Assembly (NCBI GenBank): GCA_027484605.1
Contig: JAIXSR010000140.1
Location: 1-64,000, forward strand
Length of the DNA stretch: 64,000 nt
Origin: Hyphomicrobiales bacterium
GTDB taxonomy: Bacteria; Pseudomonadota; Alphaproteobacteria; Rhizobiales; Beijerinckiaceae
Reading direction: 5' to 3'
In this document: piece by piece, positions 16,118-24,842 of the stretch
How the letters are laid out: each line of letters begins with the position of its first letter
Numbering within the stretch: position 1 is the first letter of the stretch
Notes under the pieces: generated by a model
Database searches by the model: none
Told to the model about the DNA's origin: nothing
Seen by the model: the letters and a program-made list of their open reading frames with translations, nothing else
Translations under genes and position numbers: made by a program

Positions 16118-17026
16118 ATGCTGCCCCATGCCTCGCTTTCCGGCATCCGGATCTTCGAGACCGTGGCGCGCCGGGGCTCCTTCAAGGCTGCCGCCGCCGA
16201 GCTCAGCCTGACACCCAGCGCGGTCAGCCATGCCATGGCCACGCTCGAGCGCGCCCTCGGCGTCACCCTGTTCGAACGCGAGGGCAGGCCCATCCGCCTG
16301 ACCGCCAGCGGCGAGGTGCTCGTCCGCCATGTCGGGGCGGCCTTCGCCGAATTGCGCCGCGGCTTCGAATCGGTGGCTGCCCAGAAGGGCCGGGGCATCC
16401 TGCATGTCCATTCGGCACCGTCCTTCGCCTATGCCTGGCTGTCGCCACGCCTGCCGCGCTTCATGGCCGAGCATCCCGGCCTCGAGGTCCGGCTGGCGGC
16501 CGGGACGGATTATGCCCGCTTCGCCACCGATGATGTCGATTGCGACATTGTCTATGGCCCTGTCCGGGCAGCGGATGTCATCGCGGTTCCGATTGCCGAG
16601 GAAACGGTGACGCCGCTCTGCACCCCCGCTTTTGCCGAGCGCATTGCGAAGCCGGCCGATGTTCTGGCGCATAACCTGATCGTCAGCGGCAACAAGCAGG
16701 TGCGCTGGCCGCATTGGCTCGACCGGAACGGGCTGGCGAGCCGGGGCGTGCACACGCTCCGCTTCGACCGCAGCTTCCTCGCCATCGGGGCGGCGGCGGA
16801 TGGCCTCGGCGTCGCGCTCGAATCCACCCTGCTTGCGGCGCGGGAACTCGCCAGCGGACGTCTCGTCGCCCCGCTCCTCGGCCGCAGCCAGAGCATCCGC
16901 TATGCCGGCCATCATCTCGTCTATCCGCGCGACCATGAGCGGCGGCCGATCGTCCGCCTCTTCATCGACTGGATCGCACGGGAAATGGCCCTCTCGCCGG
17001 CCCTTGCCGGACCGGACGGGCCGTGA
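16118..17026 (+). CDS. LysR-family transcriptional regulator (GcvA-like)
   Basis: A 302-residue regulator. The N-terminal winged HTH (residues ~6-65) includes GSFKAAAAELSLTPSAVSHA and LFEREGRPIRLT; the effector domain includes ILHVHSAPSFAYAWLSPRLP, as in GcvA-type members. It is divergent from the split transketolase operon, which it probably controls. Its stop (17024-17026) directly abuts the stop of the convergent aminotransferase with zero spacing (the palindrome tgatca serves both). Confidence 0.9.
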   Translation: MLPHASLSGIRIFETVARRGSFKAAAAELSLTPSAVSHAMATLERALGVTLFEREGRPIRLTASGEVLVRHVGAAFAELRRGFESVAAQKGRGILHVHSAPSFAYAWLSPRLPRFMAEHPGLEVRLAAGTDYARFATDDVDCDIVYGPVRAADVIAVPIAEETVTPLCTPAFAERIAKPADVLAHNLIVSGNKQVRWPHWLDRNGLASRGVHTLRFDRSFLAIGAAADGLGVALESTLLAARELASGRLVAPLLGRSQSIRYAGHHLVYPRDHERRPIVRLFIDWIAREMALSPALAGPDGP

Positions 17027-17908
17027 TCAGGCACCATCCTCACGCGGCTGCGCCATGACGGCCTCGAGATAGCGGGCACGCAGCGCCCGGACGACCGGGC
17101 CCGGCTGGCCCCCGCCCACTTGCTGGCCATCCACCCGAACCACCGGCATCGCGATGGTCGAGGCGCTGGTATAGAAGGCCTCGCGCGCGGTCATGATCTC
17201 CTCGACCGTGAAGGGCCGTTCCACCAGCTTCAGGCCCATGGCTTTGGCCACCTCGATGATCGCCATCCGGGTGATGCCCGGCAGGACCGCTTGCGATAGC
17301 GGCCTTGTGATGATCTCGTCATTCTCGGTCACGAGGAAGGCGGTCGAGGAGGCGCCTTCGGTCACGACGCCATCCTCGACCATCCAGGCTTCCGAGACGC
17401 CGGCCGCCTTCGCGGCCTGCTTGGCCAGGACCTGCGCCAGCAGGGCGGTGGACTTGATGTCGCGCCGCGCCCAGCGCAGATCCGGCACGGTGATGATCGC
17501 CCCGCCTGCTGCGAGGGCCGGGTTGTCCCGCACCGGCTTGACCTGCGTGAACATGACCACGGTGGGCGGGATATCCGGCGGACAGGTGAATTCGCGTTCA
17601 TAGACCCCGCGCGTCACCTCGATATAGATCAGCCCCTCCTCGAGGGCATTGTCCCGCATCAGCTGGCGCTGGATCGCCGTCCATTCGGCCAGCGAATAGG
17701 GATTGCGGATGCCGATCGCGGCGAGGGAGCGGTCGAGCCGCGCGAGATGCGGCGCATTGTCGATCAGGCGGCCGTCCAGAACGGCCGTCACCTCGTAGAT
17801 ACCATCGCCGAACAGGAAACCCCGGTCCATGATCGGGATGCGCGCCTCCTCGAAGGGCAGGAAGGCCCCGTTGACATAGACGATGCGGGGGGCGTGCAGA
17901 CGGGTCAT
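17027..17908 (-). CDS. Class IV aminotransferase, D-amino-acid transaminase-like
   Basis: A 293-residue PLP enzyme of the BCAT / D-AAT / ADC-lyase fold: YVNGAFLPFEEARIPIMDRG, FLFGDGIYEVT, the Schiff-base Lys in RRDIKSTALLAQVLAKQAA, the glutamate-containing EAWMVEDGVVTEGASSTAF and the phosphate-binding turn VLPGITR. The DRGFLFGDGIYEV pattern and length favour D-alanine/D-amino-acid transaminase over branched-chain transaminase. I chose the ATG at 17908. It lies beside a dgcN-dgcA locus, which supports a role in D-amino-acid breakdown, converting D-Ala/D-Glu and keto acids. Confidence 0.85.
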   Translation of the reverse strand: MTRLHAPRIVYVNGAFLPFEEARIPIMDRGFLFGDGIYEVTAVLDGRLIDNAPHLARLDRSLAAIGIRNPYSLAEWTAIQRQLMRDNALEEGLIYIEVTRGVYEREFTCPPDIPPTVVMFTQVKPVRDNPALAAGGAIITVPDLRWARRDIKSTALLAQVLAKQAAKAAGVSEAWMVEDGVVTEGASSTAFLVTENDEIITRPLSQAVLPGITRMAIIEVAKAMGLKLVERPFTVEEIMTAREAFYTSASTIAMPVVRVDGQQVGGGQPGPVVRALRARYLEAVMAQPREDGA

Positions 17909-17969
17909 GGCTGGTCCTTCGGGCAGGCAATGCGTTCGGGGCGGAGGCGGGGCCGGGATCCGGCGCCGA

Positions 17970-18935
17970 TCATGGCGCGGGCCCCTGCCGGGGTCGAGTC
18001 GCAACGAGATTGGGCCTGGGCCGGGACGGTGCGGCGCCGGGGCGCTTCCGGGTCAGCAGGCTCCAGAGCCGGGCCACGGCGGCATTCGGATTGGCACGGT
18101 CGCGGAAGGCCATGACCGAGAGCGGCATCGACCAGCGCGCCCCGCCCAGGGGCACCAGCGCATCGGCCGGGCCGGCAGCGACGGTGCTCTCGGTCAGCCA
18201 GGCGATTCCGTGCCCGGCAATCGCCATGTCGCGCAGCACATCGGCCATGTCGTTCTCGACGATCCGCCGCGCATGGGGCAGCCCGCCGGCATTCTCGATG
18301 ATAAGGTCGACCAGGCGCGAGAAATAGACCCCGCTCGAATACATGAGCAACGGCAGCGGCTTCTGCGTCTCGCCGGGGAGGGAATAGCCCTCGCGGCGCA
18401 GCAGGGCCGGGCTGATGAAGGGGCGGAGGAAATCGGTATCGATCTCGATCGCGTCGACCCGGTCCGGCTCGGGATGGATCGGCTGCTGCGCGGCATGGAA
18501 GCAGATCATCAGTTCGGTGGCGCCCGAGAGGAGCCCGATGCCGAGATCATGCACATTGCCCACGGTCAGCGCGGCGGTCAGGCGCAGGTCGCGGCTCCAT
18601 TCCGACCACCAGGCCGGGAACCGGGCCGTGGCCAGCGCGAAGGGCAGCCCGATCCGGAGATGGTCGGGGCGCTGGTCCGGCATGCCCTGCAGGTCGGCGC
18701 GGATATCGAGCACTTCCGCCAGCAAACGGCTGGCCATGATGCGGAACTGCTCGCCCTCCCGGGTCAGCTGTGTCGGCAGGATCGAGCGATCGATCAGCGG
18801 CACGCCGAACCAGGCTTCGAGCTGCTGGATCCGCCGGCTGAAGGCAGCCTGCGATGTGTTCCGCAGCGCCGCGGCCCGGGTGAAATTTCCCGTTTCCGCA
18901 ACCGCCAGAAAGTCCTGAAGCCACCGGATCTCCAT
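17970..18935 (-). CDS. LysR-family regulator, divergent from dgcN-dgcA
   Basis: A 321-residue regulator. The N-terminal winged HTH includes LQDFLAVAETGNFTRAAALR and NTSQAAFSRRIQQLEAW; a substrate-binding domain follows from ~residue 90, and the C-terminal tail is basic and Pro-rich (RKRPGAAPSRPRPN). It is divergently placed from dgcN with a 253-bp gap that contains two T-N11-A boxes in opposite orientation. LysR regulators (DgcR) control dgcN-dgcA in characterised bacteria, so the same job is inferred here. Confidence 0.9.
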   Translation of the reverse strand: MEIRWLQDFLAVAETGNFTRAAALRNTSQAAFSRRIQQLEAWFGVPLIDRSILPTQLTREGEQFRIMASRLLAEVLDIRADLQGMPDQRPDHLRIGLPFALATARFPAWWSEWSRDLRLTAALTVGNVHDLGIGLLSGATELMICFHAAQQPIHPEPDRVDAIEIDTDFLRPFISPALLRREGYSLPGETQKPLPLLMYSSGVYFSRLVDLIIENAGGLPHARRIVENDMADVLRDMAIAGHGIAWLTESTVAAGPADALVPLGGARWSMPLSVMAFRDRANPNAAVARLWSLLTRKRPGAAPSRPRPNLVATRPRQGPAP

Positions 18936-19013
18936 CCGCGCCGTCTCCGCTTGCGACCGGGCGAGCCCGGCCCTGTCCTTGCCCGCTTATCCTAGGAGGC
19001 CGTCTTCCGCCAT

Positions 19014-19032
19014 GGCCAATGCAAATTTCGCA
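19014..19032 (+). promoter_or_regulatory. LysR operator candidate, box 1
   Basis: A 19-nt arm containing TGCAAATTTCGCA (19020-19032, T-N11-A geometry). It is the inverted complement of box 2 at 19117-19135, matching 18 of 19 positions. It lies in the lysR/dgcN divergent region. Confidence 0.6.
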
Positions 19033-19116
19033 TCGACAAAAGCGGTGCCTTGGCGCCGCCACCCCGGTTCCGGCGCGGCGGCCCGGCCAGCGGGGCATGT
19101 GCCGGCCCCTGCCCCT

Positions 19117-19135
19117 TGCGAAACTTGCATTGGCC
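19117..19135 (-). promoter_or_regulatory. LysR operator candidate, box 2
   Basis: Contains TGCGAAACTTGCA (19117-19129), again T-N11-A, and the whole 19-nt arm pairs with 19014-19032. Box centres are about 97 bp apart, near nine helical turns, which would suit a looped LysR tetramer. Confidence 0.6.
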
Positions 19136-19188
19136 TCGCCCGGCCGCCGGGCGCATGATCCGGCCATGTTCCAGCAAGGATCGGACCC

Positions 19189-20220
19189 ATGCTCGTTACC
19201 CCTCCCTATCTGATGTTCCTCGGCGATGTCGGCGATCAGCTCGCCGCCAAGACGGCCCATGGCATTGTCGACTGGCGCCCCGAATGGTGCCTCGGCCAGC
19301 GGCGCCTGCCCGGCTGCAAGGCGGATCTCGGCATCACCGAGATGTCGATCGCAGAGGCGGCGGCCAAGGGGGCCCGGACACTGATCGTGGGCGTGGCCAA
19401 TGCGGGCGGTGTCCTGCCCGATCACTGGACGGCCGAGATCGTCGCCGCCATCGAGGCCGGCATGGACGTGGCCAGCGGCCTGCATACGCGGCTTGGCTCC
19501 AAGCCGGAAATCCGCGAGGCGGCGGCCCGCCATGGCCGGCAATTGCTGGATGTCCGGCATTCGGACCAGCGTTTCGATACCGGCAAGGGCACGAAGCGGC
19601 CCGGCCTGCGCCTGCTCACCGTGGGCACCGATTGCTCGGTCGGCAAGAAATACACCGCCCTCGCGCTCGAACGCGGCATGCGCGCCCGCGGCATGGATGC
19701 CGATTTCCGGGCGACCGGCCAGACCGGCGTCTTCATTTCCGGGCGCGGCGTCGCCATTGATGCCGTGGTGGCGGATTTCATTTCCGGCGCGGTGGAATGG
19801 ATCTGCCCGGCTGCGGCGGAGACCCATTGGGATCTCGTCGAGGGCCAGGGCTCGCTGTTCCACCCCTCCTTCGCAGGTGTCAGCCTCGGCCTGCTGCACG
19901 GCGCCCAGCCGGATGCCTTCGTGGTCTGCCACGAGCCGACCCGCACCACGATGCGCGGCGTCAAGCATCCCCTGCCCGGCATTGACGACGTGATCGACCT
20001 GACCATCCGCTGCGGCTCGCTCACCAATCCCGGGATCCGCCCGGTCGGGATCGCGATCAATACCGAGAAGCTCGGCGAGGACGAGGCCCGCGCCCTAATT
20101 GCGGAAACCGCCGGCCGGCATAAACTCCCGGCCACCGATCCGATCCGCTTCGGCGTGGAATCGATCATCGATCGGGTTCTTGCGGAGTTTCCGCAATCTG
20201 CGAACGGGAAGGCCCGCTGA
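19189..20220 (+). CDS. dgcN: DUF1611 protein, D-glutamate N-acetyltransferase DgcN-like
   Basis: A 343-residue protein with an N-terminal Rossmann-like half (YLMFLGDVGDQLAAKTAHGI, AAAKGARTLIVGVANAGGVL) and a C-terminal P-loop-like half (LLTVGTDCSVGKKYTALALE, HWDLVEGQGSLFHPSFAGVS). This is the DUF1611 architecture. DgcN acetylates D-glutamate to N-acetyl-D-glutamate in the characterised D-Glu catabolic pathway. The ATG at 19189 has aaGGAtcgg upstream. Its stop overlaps the start of dgcA (TGATG), the standard gene pair. The identification rests on family and gene neighbour. Confidence 0.85.
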   Translation: MLVTPPYLMFLGDVGDQLAAKTAHGIVDWRPEWCLGQRRLPGCKADLGITEMSIAEAAAKGARTLIVGVANAGGVLPDHWTAEIVAAIEAGMDVASGLHTRLGSKPEIREAAARHGRQLLDVRHSDQRFDTGKGTKRPGLRLLTVGTDCSVGKKYTALALERGMRARGMDADFRATGQTGVFISGRGVAIDAVVADFISGAVEWICPAAAETHWDLVEGQGSLFHPSFAGVSLGLLHGAQPDAFVVCHEPTRTTMRGVKHPLPGIDDVIDLTIRCGSLTNPGIRPVGIAINTEKLGEDEARALIAETAGRHKLPATDPIRFGVESIIDRVLAEFPQSANGKAR

Positions 20221-21209
20221 TGCCGACACTGGAACTTCGCGTGGAACGCTGGCCGATTGCCGGCACTTTCACCATCTCGCGCGGCAGCCGCACCGAGGCT
20301 GTTGTCGTGGTCGTTGCCTTGCAGGATGGCCCGGCCATCGGGCATGGGGAATGCGTGCCCTATGCGCGCTATGGAGAGAGCATCGAGGGCGTGGTTGCGG
20401 CGCTCGAGGCCCTGCGGCCGCGGATCGAGGCCGGCGTGAGCCGCGCCGGGATCCGCACGCTCCTGCCTGCCGGGGCGGCGCGCAACGCACTCGATTGCGC
20501 GCTCTGGCAGCTCGAAGCGAGCCAGGCCGGCCTTTCGCTCCATCAGCTCGCCGGCCTGCCACCGCCCCTGCCCGTCACGACGGCCTACACGCTGAGCCTC
20601 GGCACACCGGAAACCATGTTCGAGGCGGCGCGCAAGGCATCCGCCCGCCCCGTGCTCAAGATCAAGCTGGGCGGCGAGGGCGATGCCGAGCGGCTCGCCG
20701 CCGTCCGCGCCGGGGCTCCGGATTCGACGCTCATTGTCGATGCCAACGAGGCCTGGCGCCGGGAGACGCTCGCGGCCAATCTCGCGGCCTGCGAGCAGGC
20801 CGGCGTCGCGCTGATCGAGCAGCCCATGCCGGCGGGCGAGGATGCTCCGCTGGCGGAGATCCGCACGCCGATCGTGATCTGCGCCGACGAGAGCATCCAT
20901 GATGCCGCCAGCCTCGGCCATCTCCCGCCCTGGTATGACGCGATCAACATCAAGCTCGACAAGACCGGGGGGCTGACCGACGCGCTCGAGCTGCGCGATG
21001 CCGCCCGGGCGCGCGGGCTGAAGATCATGGTCGGCTGCATGCTCGGCACGTCGCTGGCCATGGCGCCGGCCATCCTGCTCGCACAGGGTGCGGAATTCGT
21101 CGATCTCGACGGGCCGCTCCTCCTGGCGAAAGACCGCGAGCCCGGCCTGATCTATCAGGGCAGCGAACTCGTGCCGCCGCTCGGGGCCGTGGGCGCCAAC
21201 CCGCCCTGA
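20220..21209 (+). CDS. dgcA: Dipeptide epimerase / N-acetyl-D-glutamate racemase DgcA
   Basis: A 329-residue enolase-superfamily enzyme of the muconate-lactonising / L-Ala-D/L-Glu epimerase group. Catalytic Lys in PVLKIKLGG (KxK), metal ligands in LIVDANEAW (Asp), LIEQPMPAGED (Glu) and VICADES (Asp), second catalytic Lys in NIKLDKTGG. It epimerises N-acetyl-D-Glu to N-acetyl-L-Glu with DgcN, or L-Ala-D-Glu from murein peptides in the sister family. Coupled to dgcN by a 1-nt overlap. Its stop is 3 bp from the convergent peptide-transporter operon. Confidence 0.9.
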   Translation: MPTLELRVERWPIAGTFTISRGSRTEAVVVVVALQDGPAIGHGECVPYARYGESIEGVVAALEALRPRIEAGVSRAGIRTLLPAGAARNALDCALWQLEASQAGLSLHQLAGLPPPLPVTTAYTLSLGTPETMFEAARKASARPVLKIKLGGEGDAERLAAVRAGAPDSTLIVDANEAWRRETLAANLAACEQAGVALIEQPMPAGEDAPLAEIRTPIVICADESIHDAASLGHLPPWYDAINIKLDKTGGLTDALELRDAARARGLKIMVGCMLGTSLAMAPAILLAQGAEFVDLDGPLLLAKDREPGLIYQGSELVPPLGAVGANPP

Positions 21210-21212
21210 GGC

Positions 21213-21968
21213 TCAGGCCGAGGCCAGCGCGACGCGGCGCGAGGCGGCGATGAGTTCCTGCGTGTAGGCATCCTGCCCGCCCTGTTTTCGCAGGGAATCG
21301 ATATCGGCTTCCTCGACGACGCGGCCGAGCTTCATCACCGCCACCCGGCTGCACATATGGCCGACCACGGCGAGGTTGTGGCTCACCAGCAGCATGGTCA
21401 GGCCGAGCCGCAGCTTCAGGTCCTGCAGCAGGTTCAGCACCTCGGCCTGGATCGAGACATCGAGTGCGGAGGTCGGCTCGTCCAGGAGAAGGATCCGCGG
21501 CTCGAGGATCAGCGCCCGGGCGATCGCGACGCGTTGGCGCTGCCCGCCCGACAATTGATGCGGAAAGCGGAACCGGAAGCCGCCATCCAGCCCGACTTCC
21601 GCCAAGGCGCGCTCGATGCGCCGGTCCGGCTGGTCGAGCCCGTGGATGGCCAGCGGCTCGGCGAGGATCGCGTCGATCGTCATGCGGGGATGCAGGCTGG
21701 CGAACGGATCCTGGAACACCATCTGGACCGAACGGAAGAAGGCCTTTTCCGGCCGTTGCGGCAAGGGCATGCCATCCACCTCGACCACGCCCTCCCAGTT
21801 CCGGTTCAGCCCGGACAGGACCCGCAGCACGGTGGATTTGCCCGAGCCGGATTCGCCGACAAGGCCGAAGCTCTCGCCGGATCCGACCATGAAGGACACA
21901 TCCTTCAGGACATGCGCCTCGCCGAAGCGGACATTCAGGTTGCGGACGATAATGGAGCCGGGTCCCAT
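21213..21968 (-). CDS. Peptide ABC transporter ATP-binding protein (DppF/OppF type)
   Basis: A 251-residue ABC ATPase: Walker A GESGSGKST, Q-loop QMVFQDPFASLHPR, signature LSGGQRQRVAIARAL, Walker B ILLLDEPTSALD and H-loop VSHNLAVV. The typical C-terminal oligopeptide/dipeptide domain is short. It is the last gene of the SBP - B - C - D - F operon. It powers import together with the D subunit. Confidence 0.92.
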   Translation of the reverse strand: MGPGSIIVRNLNVRFGEAHVLKDVSFMVGSGESFGLVGESGSGKSTVLRVLSGLNRNWEGVVEVDGMPLPQRPEKAFFRSVQMVFQDPFASLHPRMTIDAILAEPLAIHGLDQPDRRIERALAEVGLDGGFRFRFPHQLSGGQRQRVAIARALILEPRILLLDEPTSALDVSIQAEVLNLLQDLKLRLGLTMLLVSHNLAVVGHMCSRVAVMKLGRVVEEADIDSLRKQGGQDAYTQELIAASRRVALASA

Positions 21969-21971
21969 CGC

Positions 21972-22820
21972 TCAGCCTCCCTGAAGCCAGGAATCGTCGC
22001 GCTGGAGCGTGGCCAGCCGCCGGACCGGGCGGTCGAGATCCGGCAGGCAGCCGAGCAGCCCCCGCGTATAGGCATGCTGGCCCTTCGACAATTCGCGTGC
22101 CGGCAGGCTTTCCATCACGCGCCCGCCATACATGACGATGACGCGGTCGCAGAAGGCGGAGACCAGCGGCAGGTCATGGCTGATGAAGATAAGCCCCATG
22201 CCGCGATCGGTCACCAGCTTCTCGAGAATGTCGAGGATCTGGGCCTGCACCGTCACGTCGAGGGCCGAGGTCGGCTCGTCGGCGATCAGGACATCCGGTT
22301 CGCCGATCAGCATCATCGCGATCATCACGCGCTGGCCCATCCCGCCCGACACTTCATGCGGGTAGAGATCGAAGACGCGCGCAGGCTCGCGGATCAGCAC
22401 ATCCTCGAGCATGGCAAGCGCCCGGTCCCTGGCCTCGCTCTTGCCGGCCTTGCGATGCAGCTGGTAGGCCTCGGCGATCTGCCGGCCGACGGTCATGACC
22501 GGGTTGAGCGAGAATTTGGGATCCTGCATCACCATGGAGATATGGCGCCCGCGCAGGCGGCGCCGCGCTTCCCCGGACATGCCGAGCAGATCCTGCCCCT
22601 TGAAGCGCATCGCATCGGCCAGCACCTCGCCCGGCCAGGGCACGAGATCGAGCAACGCGCGTCCGGTCATCGACTTGCCGGAGCCGGATTCGCCGACAAT
22701 GGCCAGCTTTTCCCGCCCGAGCGTGAAGGAGAGGCCGCGCACGGCCTCCACGATCCGGGTCGGCGTATGGAACCGGACCCTGAGATTGCTGACCTCGACA
22801 AGCGGTGTCTGCCCGGTCAT
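21972..22820 (-). CDS. Peptide ABC transporter ATP-binding protein (DppD/OppD type)
   Basis: A 282-residue ABC ATPase: Walker A GESGSGKSMT, Q-loop SMVMQDPKFSLNPVMT, signature VSGGMGQRVMIAMML, Walker B VLIADEPTSALD and H-loop ISHDLPLV. I chose the ATG at 22820 (alternative 22841), 10 bp after the DppC-like stop. The second signature residue set (GGMGQR) is common in DppD homologues. Confidence 0.92.
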   Translation of the reverse strand: MTGQTPLVEVSNLRVRFHTPTRIVEAVRGLSFTLGREKLAIVGESGSGKSMTGRALLDLVPWPGEVLADAMRFKGQDLLGMSGEARRRLRGRHISMVMQDPKFSLNPVMTVGRQIAEAYQLHRKAGKSEARDRALAMLEDVLIREPARVFDLYPHEVSGGMGQRVMIAMMLIGEPDVLIADEPTSALDVTVQAQILDILEKLVTDRGMGLIFISHDLPLVSAFCDRVIVMYGGRVMESLPARELSKGQHAYTRGLLGCLPDLDRPVRRLATLQRDDSWLQGG

Positions 22821-22830
22821 CACCCCCTCC

Positions 22831-23721
22831 TCAATGGGCATCGAGAACGTCCCGCAGGCCGTCCCCGAGCAGGTTGAACCCGAGCGCGACCAGGCAGATC
22901 GCGATGCCCGGAAAGGCCGCCACCCACCATTGGTCAAAGATGAATTCGCGCCCCGTGGCAATCATCGCGCCCCATTCCGGCAGCGGCGGTTGTGCCCCGA
23001 GGCCGAGAAAGCCGAGGCCGGCGGCCGTCAGGATGATGCCGGCCATATCCAGCGTGGTCCGGACAATGACCGAGGACAGGCACATCGGCACGACATGCCT
23101 GAGGATGATCCGCCCATGCCCGGCGCCCTGCAGCCGGACCGCGGCGATGTAATCCGCATTGCGGATGACCAGCGTCTCCGCCCGCGCCACCCGGGCATAG
23201 GGAGGCCAGGCCGTGCAGGCAATGGCGATGACGGCATTCTCGATGCCCGGCCCCAGCACGGCCACGAAGGCCAGGGCGAGCACCAGCCGCGGGAAGGCCA
23301 GGAACACGTCGGTCACGCGCATGAGCACGGTATCGACCCAGCCCCCGAAATAGCCGGCCACGGTGCCGATCAGCAGGCCGACGGGCCCGACCGAGATCAC
23401 CACCAGCACCACGATGGCCAGCGTGATCCGTGCGCCATGGATGATCCGGCTGAAAATGTCGCGGCCCAGTGCATCCGTGCCGAACCAGTTTTTCGACGAG
23501 GGCGGCAGAAGGCGTTGTGAAAGGTTCTGGGCCAGCGGATCATAGGGCGCGATCAGCGGCGCGAAGGCGGCGATGAGCAGCAGCGCGACAACAATGATGA
23601 GCCCGACCAGCGCGAGCGGGTTCTTCCGCAGGGCCAGCCATTGCCGATAGGCCTGCCCGATCCGGGCTTGCCGCCGCGAGGCCGGGGTTTCTGTCGTCAG
23701 ATAGGCGTAGAGACCGGCCAT
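22831..23721 (-). CDS. Peptide ABC transporter permease (DppC/OppC type)
   Basis: About 296 residues. OppC-type N-terminal segment (QWLALRKNPLALVGLIIVVA, APLIAPYDPLAQNLSQRLLP) followed by a binding-protein-dependent permease domain with the EAA-like loop (VARAETLVIRNADYIAAVRL, GRIILRHVVPMC). ATG at 23721 chosen; a GTG at 23724 is adjacent. The start follows the DppB-like stop by 3 bp. Confidence 0.92.
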   Translation of the reverse strand: MAGLYAYLTTETPASRRQARIGQAYRQWLALRKNPLALVGLIIVVALLLIAAFAPLIAPYDPLAQNLSQRLLPPSSKNWFGTDALGRDIFSRIIHGARITLAIVVLVVISVGPVGLLIGTVAGYFGGWVDTVLMRVTDVFLAFPRLVLALAFVAVLGPGIENAVIAIACTAWPPYARVARAETLVIRNADYIAAVRLQGAGHGRIILRHVVPMCLSSVIVRTTLDMAGIILTAAGLGFLGLGAQPPLPEWGAMIATGREFIFDQWWVAAFPGIAICLVALGFNLLGDGLRDVLDAH

Positions 23722-23724
23722 CAC

Positions 23725-24750
23725 TTACCTCGCCCGCGGGTCGAAGGCCCGCCCGATCATGTCGGTGAGCAGGTTGATGCCGACGAAGATCAGCCCGACA
23801 ACGATGGTGCCGCCGAGCACGGCATTCATGTCGGCATTGAGCAGCGAATTGGTGATGTAGCGGCCGAGGCCCGGCCAGGCAAAGACGGTTTCCGTGAGCA
23901 CGGAGCCTTCGAGCAGGTTGGCATAGGAAAGGGCGATCACGGTCAGCAGCGGCACGATGGCATTGCGCAGGGCGTGCCCCCAGACAACCCGGCGCTCGCT
24001 CAGGCCCTTCACGCGGGCCGTCATCACATAGGGCTGCTGCAGCTCGGTGATCATGAAGGAACGCGTCATCCGGCTGATATAGGCCGTCGAGAACAGCCCG
24101 AGCACGGCCGAGGGCAGGACGAGATGCGACACGGCATTCCGGAACGCATCCCATTCCCCCTGCAGCGCGCAATCCAGCAGGAGAACGCCGGTGATGGGCT
24201 GCACGAAATCCTGGTAGGACACCCCAATCCGTCCGGGTCCGGAAACCCAGCCCAGCTTGGCATAGAAGATCAGCAGGCCCATCAGGCCGAGCCAGAAGAT
24301 CGGGATGGAATAGCCGAACAGGCCGATGAACCGCGCGATATGATCGGGCCAGCGCCCCTGCCGCGTCGCCGCCAGGACGCCCAGCGGAATGCCGAGGCAG
24401 ATGCCGATCAGCGTGCCGAGCGTGGCCAGTTCGAGCGTGGCGGGAAAGACCCGCTTGATGTCGTCGATGACGAGGTTCGATGTCAGCACCGACTTGCCGA
24501 AATCGCCCTGCGCCACCTTCTGAAGATAGATCCAGAATTGCACGGGGACGGGCTTGTCGAGCCCCATATCCTGCCGGGCCTTCTCGTAGACATCCGGCCG
24601 GGCATTGTCGCCCACGATCGCGAGAACCGGATCGACCGGCATGACCCGGGCGATGAAGAAGGTGACGGCGAGCAGCCCGAGGATCGTCACCAGGACGGTG
24701 ACCATCTCCTTGGCGACGGTTCGGGCACCCCGGCTGAGGGCATGGGACAT
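23725..24750 (-). CDS. Peptide ABC transporter permease (DppB/OppB type)
   Basis: A 341-residue inner-membrane permease. N-terminal TM, large periplasmic loop with DPVLAIVGDNARPDVYEKAR, MGLDKPVPVQFWIYLQKVAQ and GDFGKSV, then a permease domain with RMTRSFMITELQQPYVMTAR and VKGLSERRVVWGHALRNAIV (EAA loop). First transporter gene after the binding protein, separated from it by 92 bp containing a strong hairpin. Confidence 0.92.
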   Translation of the reverse strand: MSHALSRGARTVAKEMVTVLVTILGLLAVTFFIARVMPVDPVLAIVGDNARPDVYEKARQDMGLDKPVPVQFWIYLQKVAQGDFGKSVLTSNLVIDDIKRVFPATLELATLGTLIGICLGIPLGVLAATRQGRWPDHIARFIGLFGYSIPIFWLGLMGLLIFYAKLGWVSGPGRIGVSYQDFVQPITGVLLLDCALQGEWDAFRNAVSHLVLPSAVLGLFSTAYISRMTRSFMITELQQPYVMTARVKGLSERRVVWGHALRNAIVPLLTVIALSYANLLEGSVLTETVFAWPGLGRYITNSLLNADMNAVLGGTIVVGLIFVGINLLTDMIGRAFDPRAR

Positions 24751-24781
24751 GGGGATGTCTCGCGGGTCTCGGAAGGGAAAA

Positions 24782-24809
24782 CGCCGCCCGGCCCATGGGC
24801 CGGACGGCG
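24782..24809. terminator. Hairpin between binding-protein and permease genes
   Basis: A near-perfect 28-nt palindrome (13 of 14 pairs, centred on catg) lies just after the binding-protein gene. There is no T-run, so it is better read as an mRNA-stabilising / attenuating hairpin that lets the binding protein be expressed above the membrane components. Confidence 0.5.
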
Positions 24810-24842
24810 ATTCGGAAGGGCGTCACGCCATCAGGCGCACGA

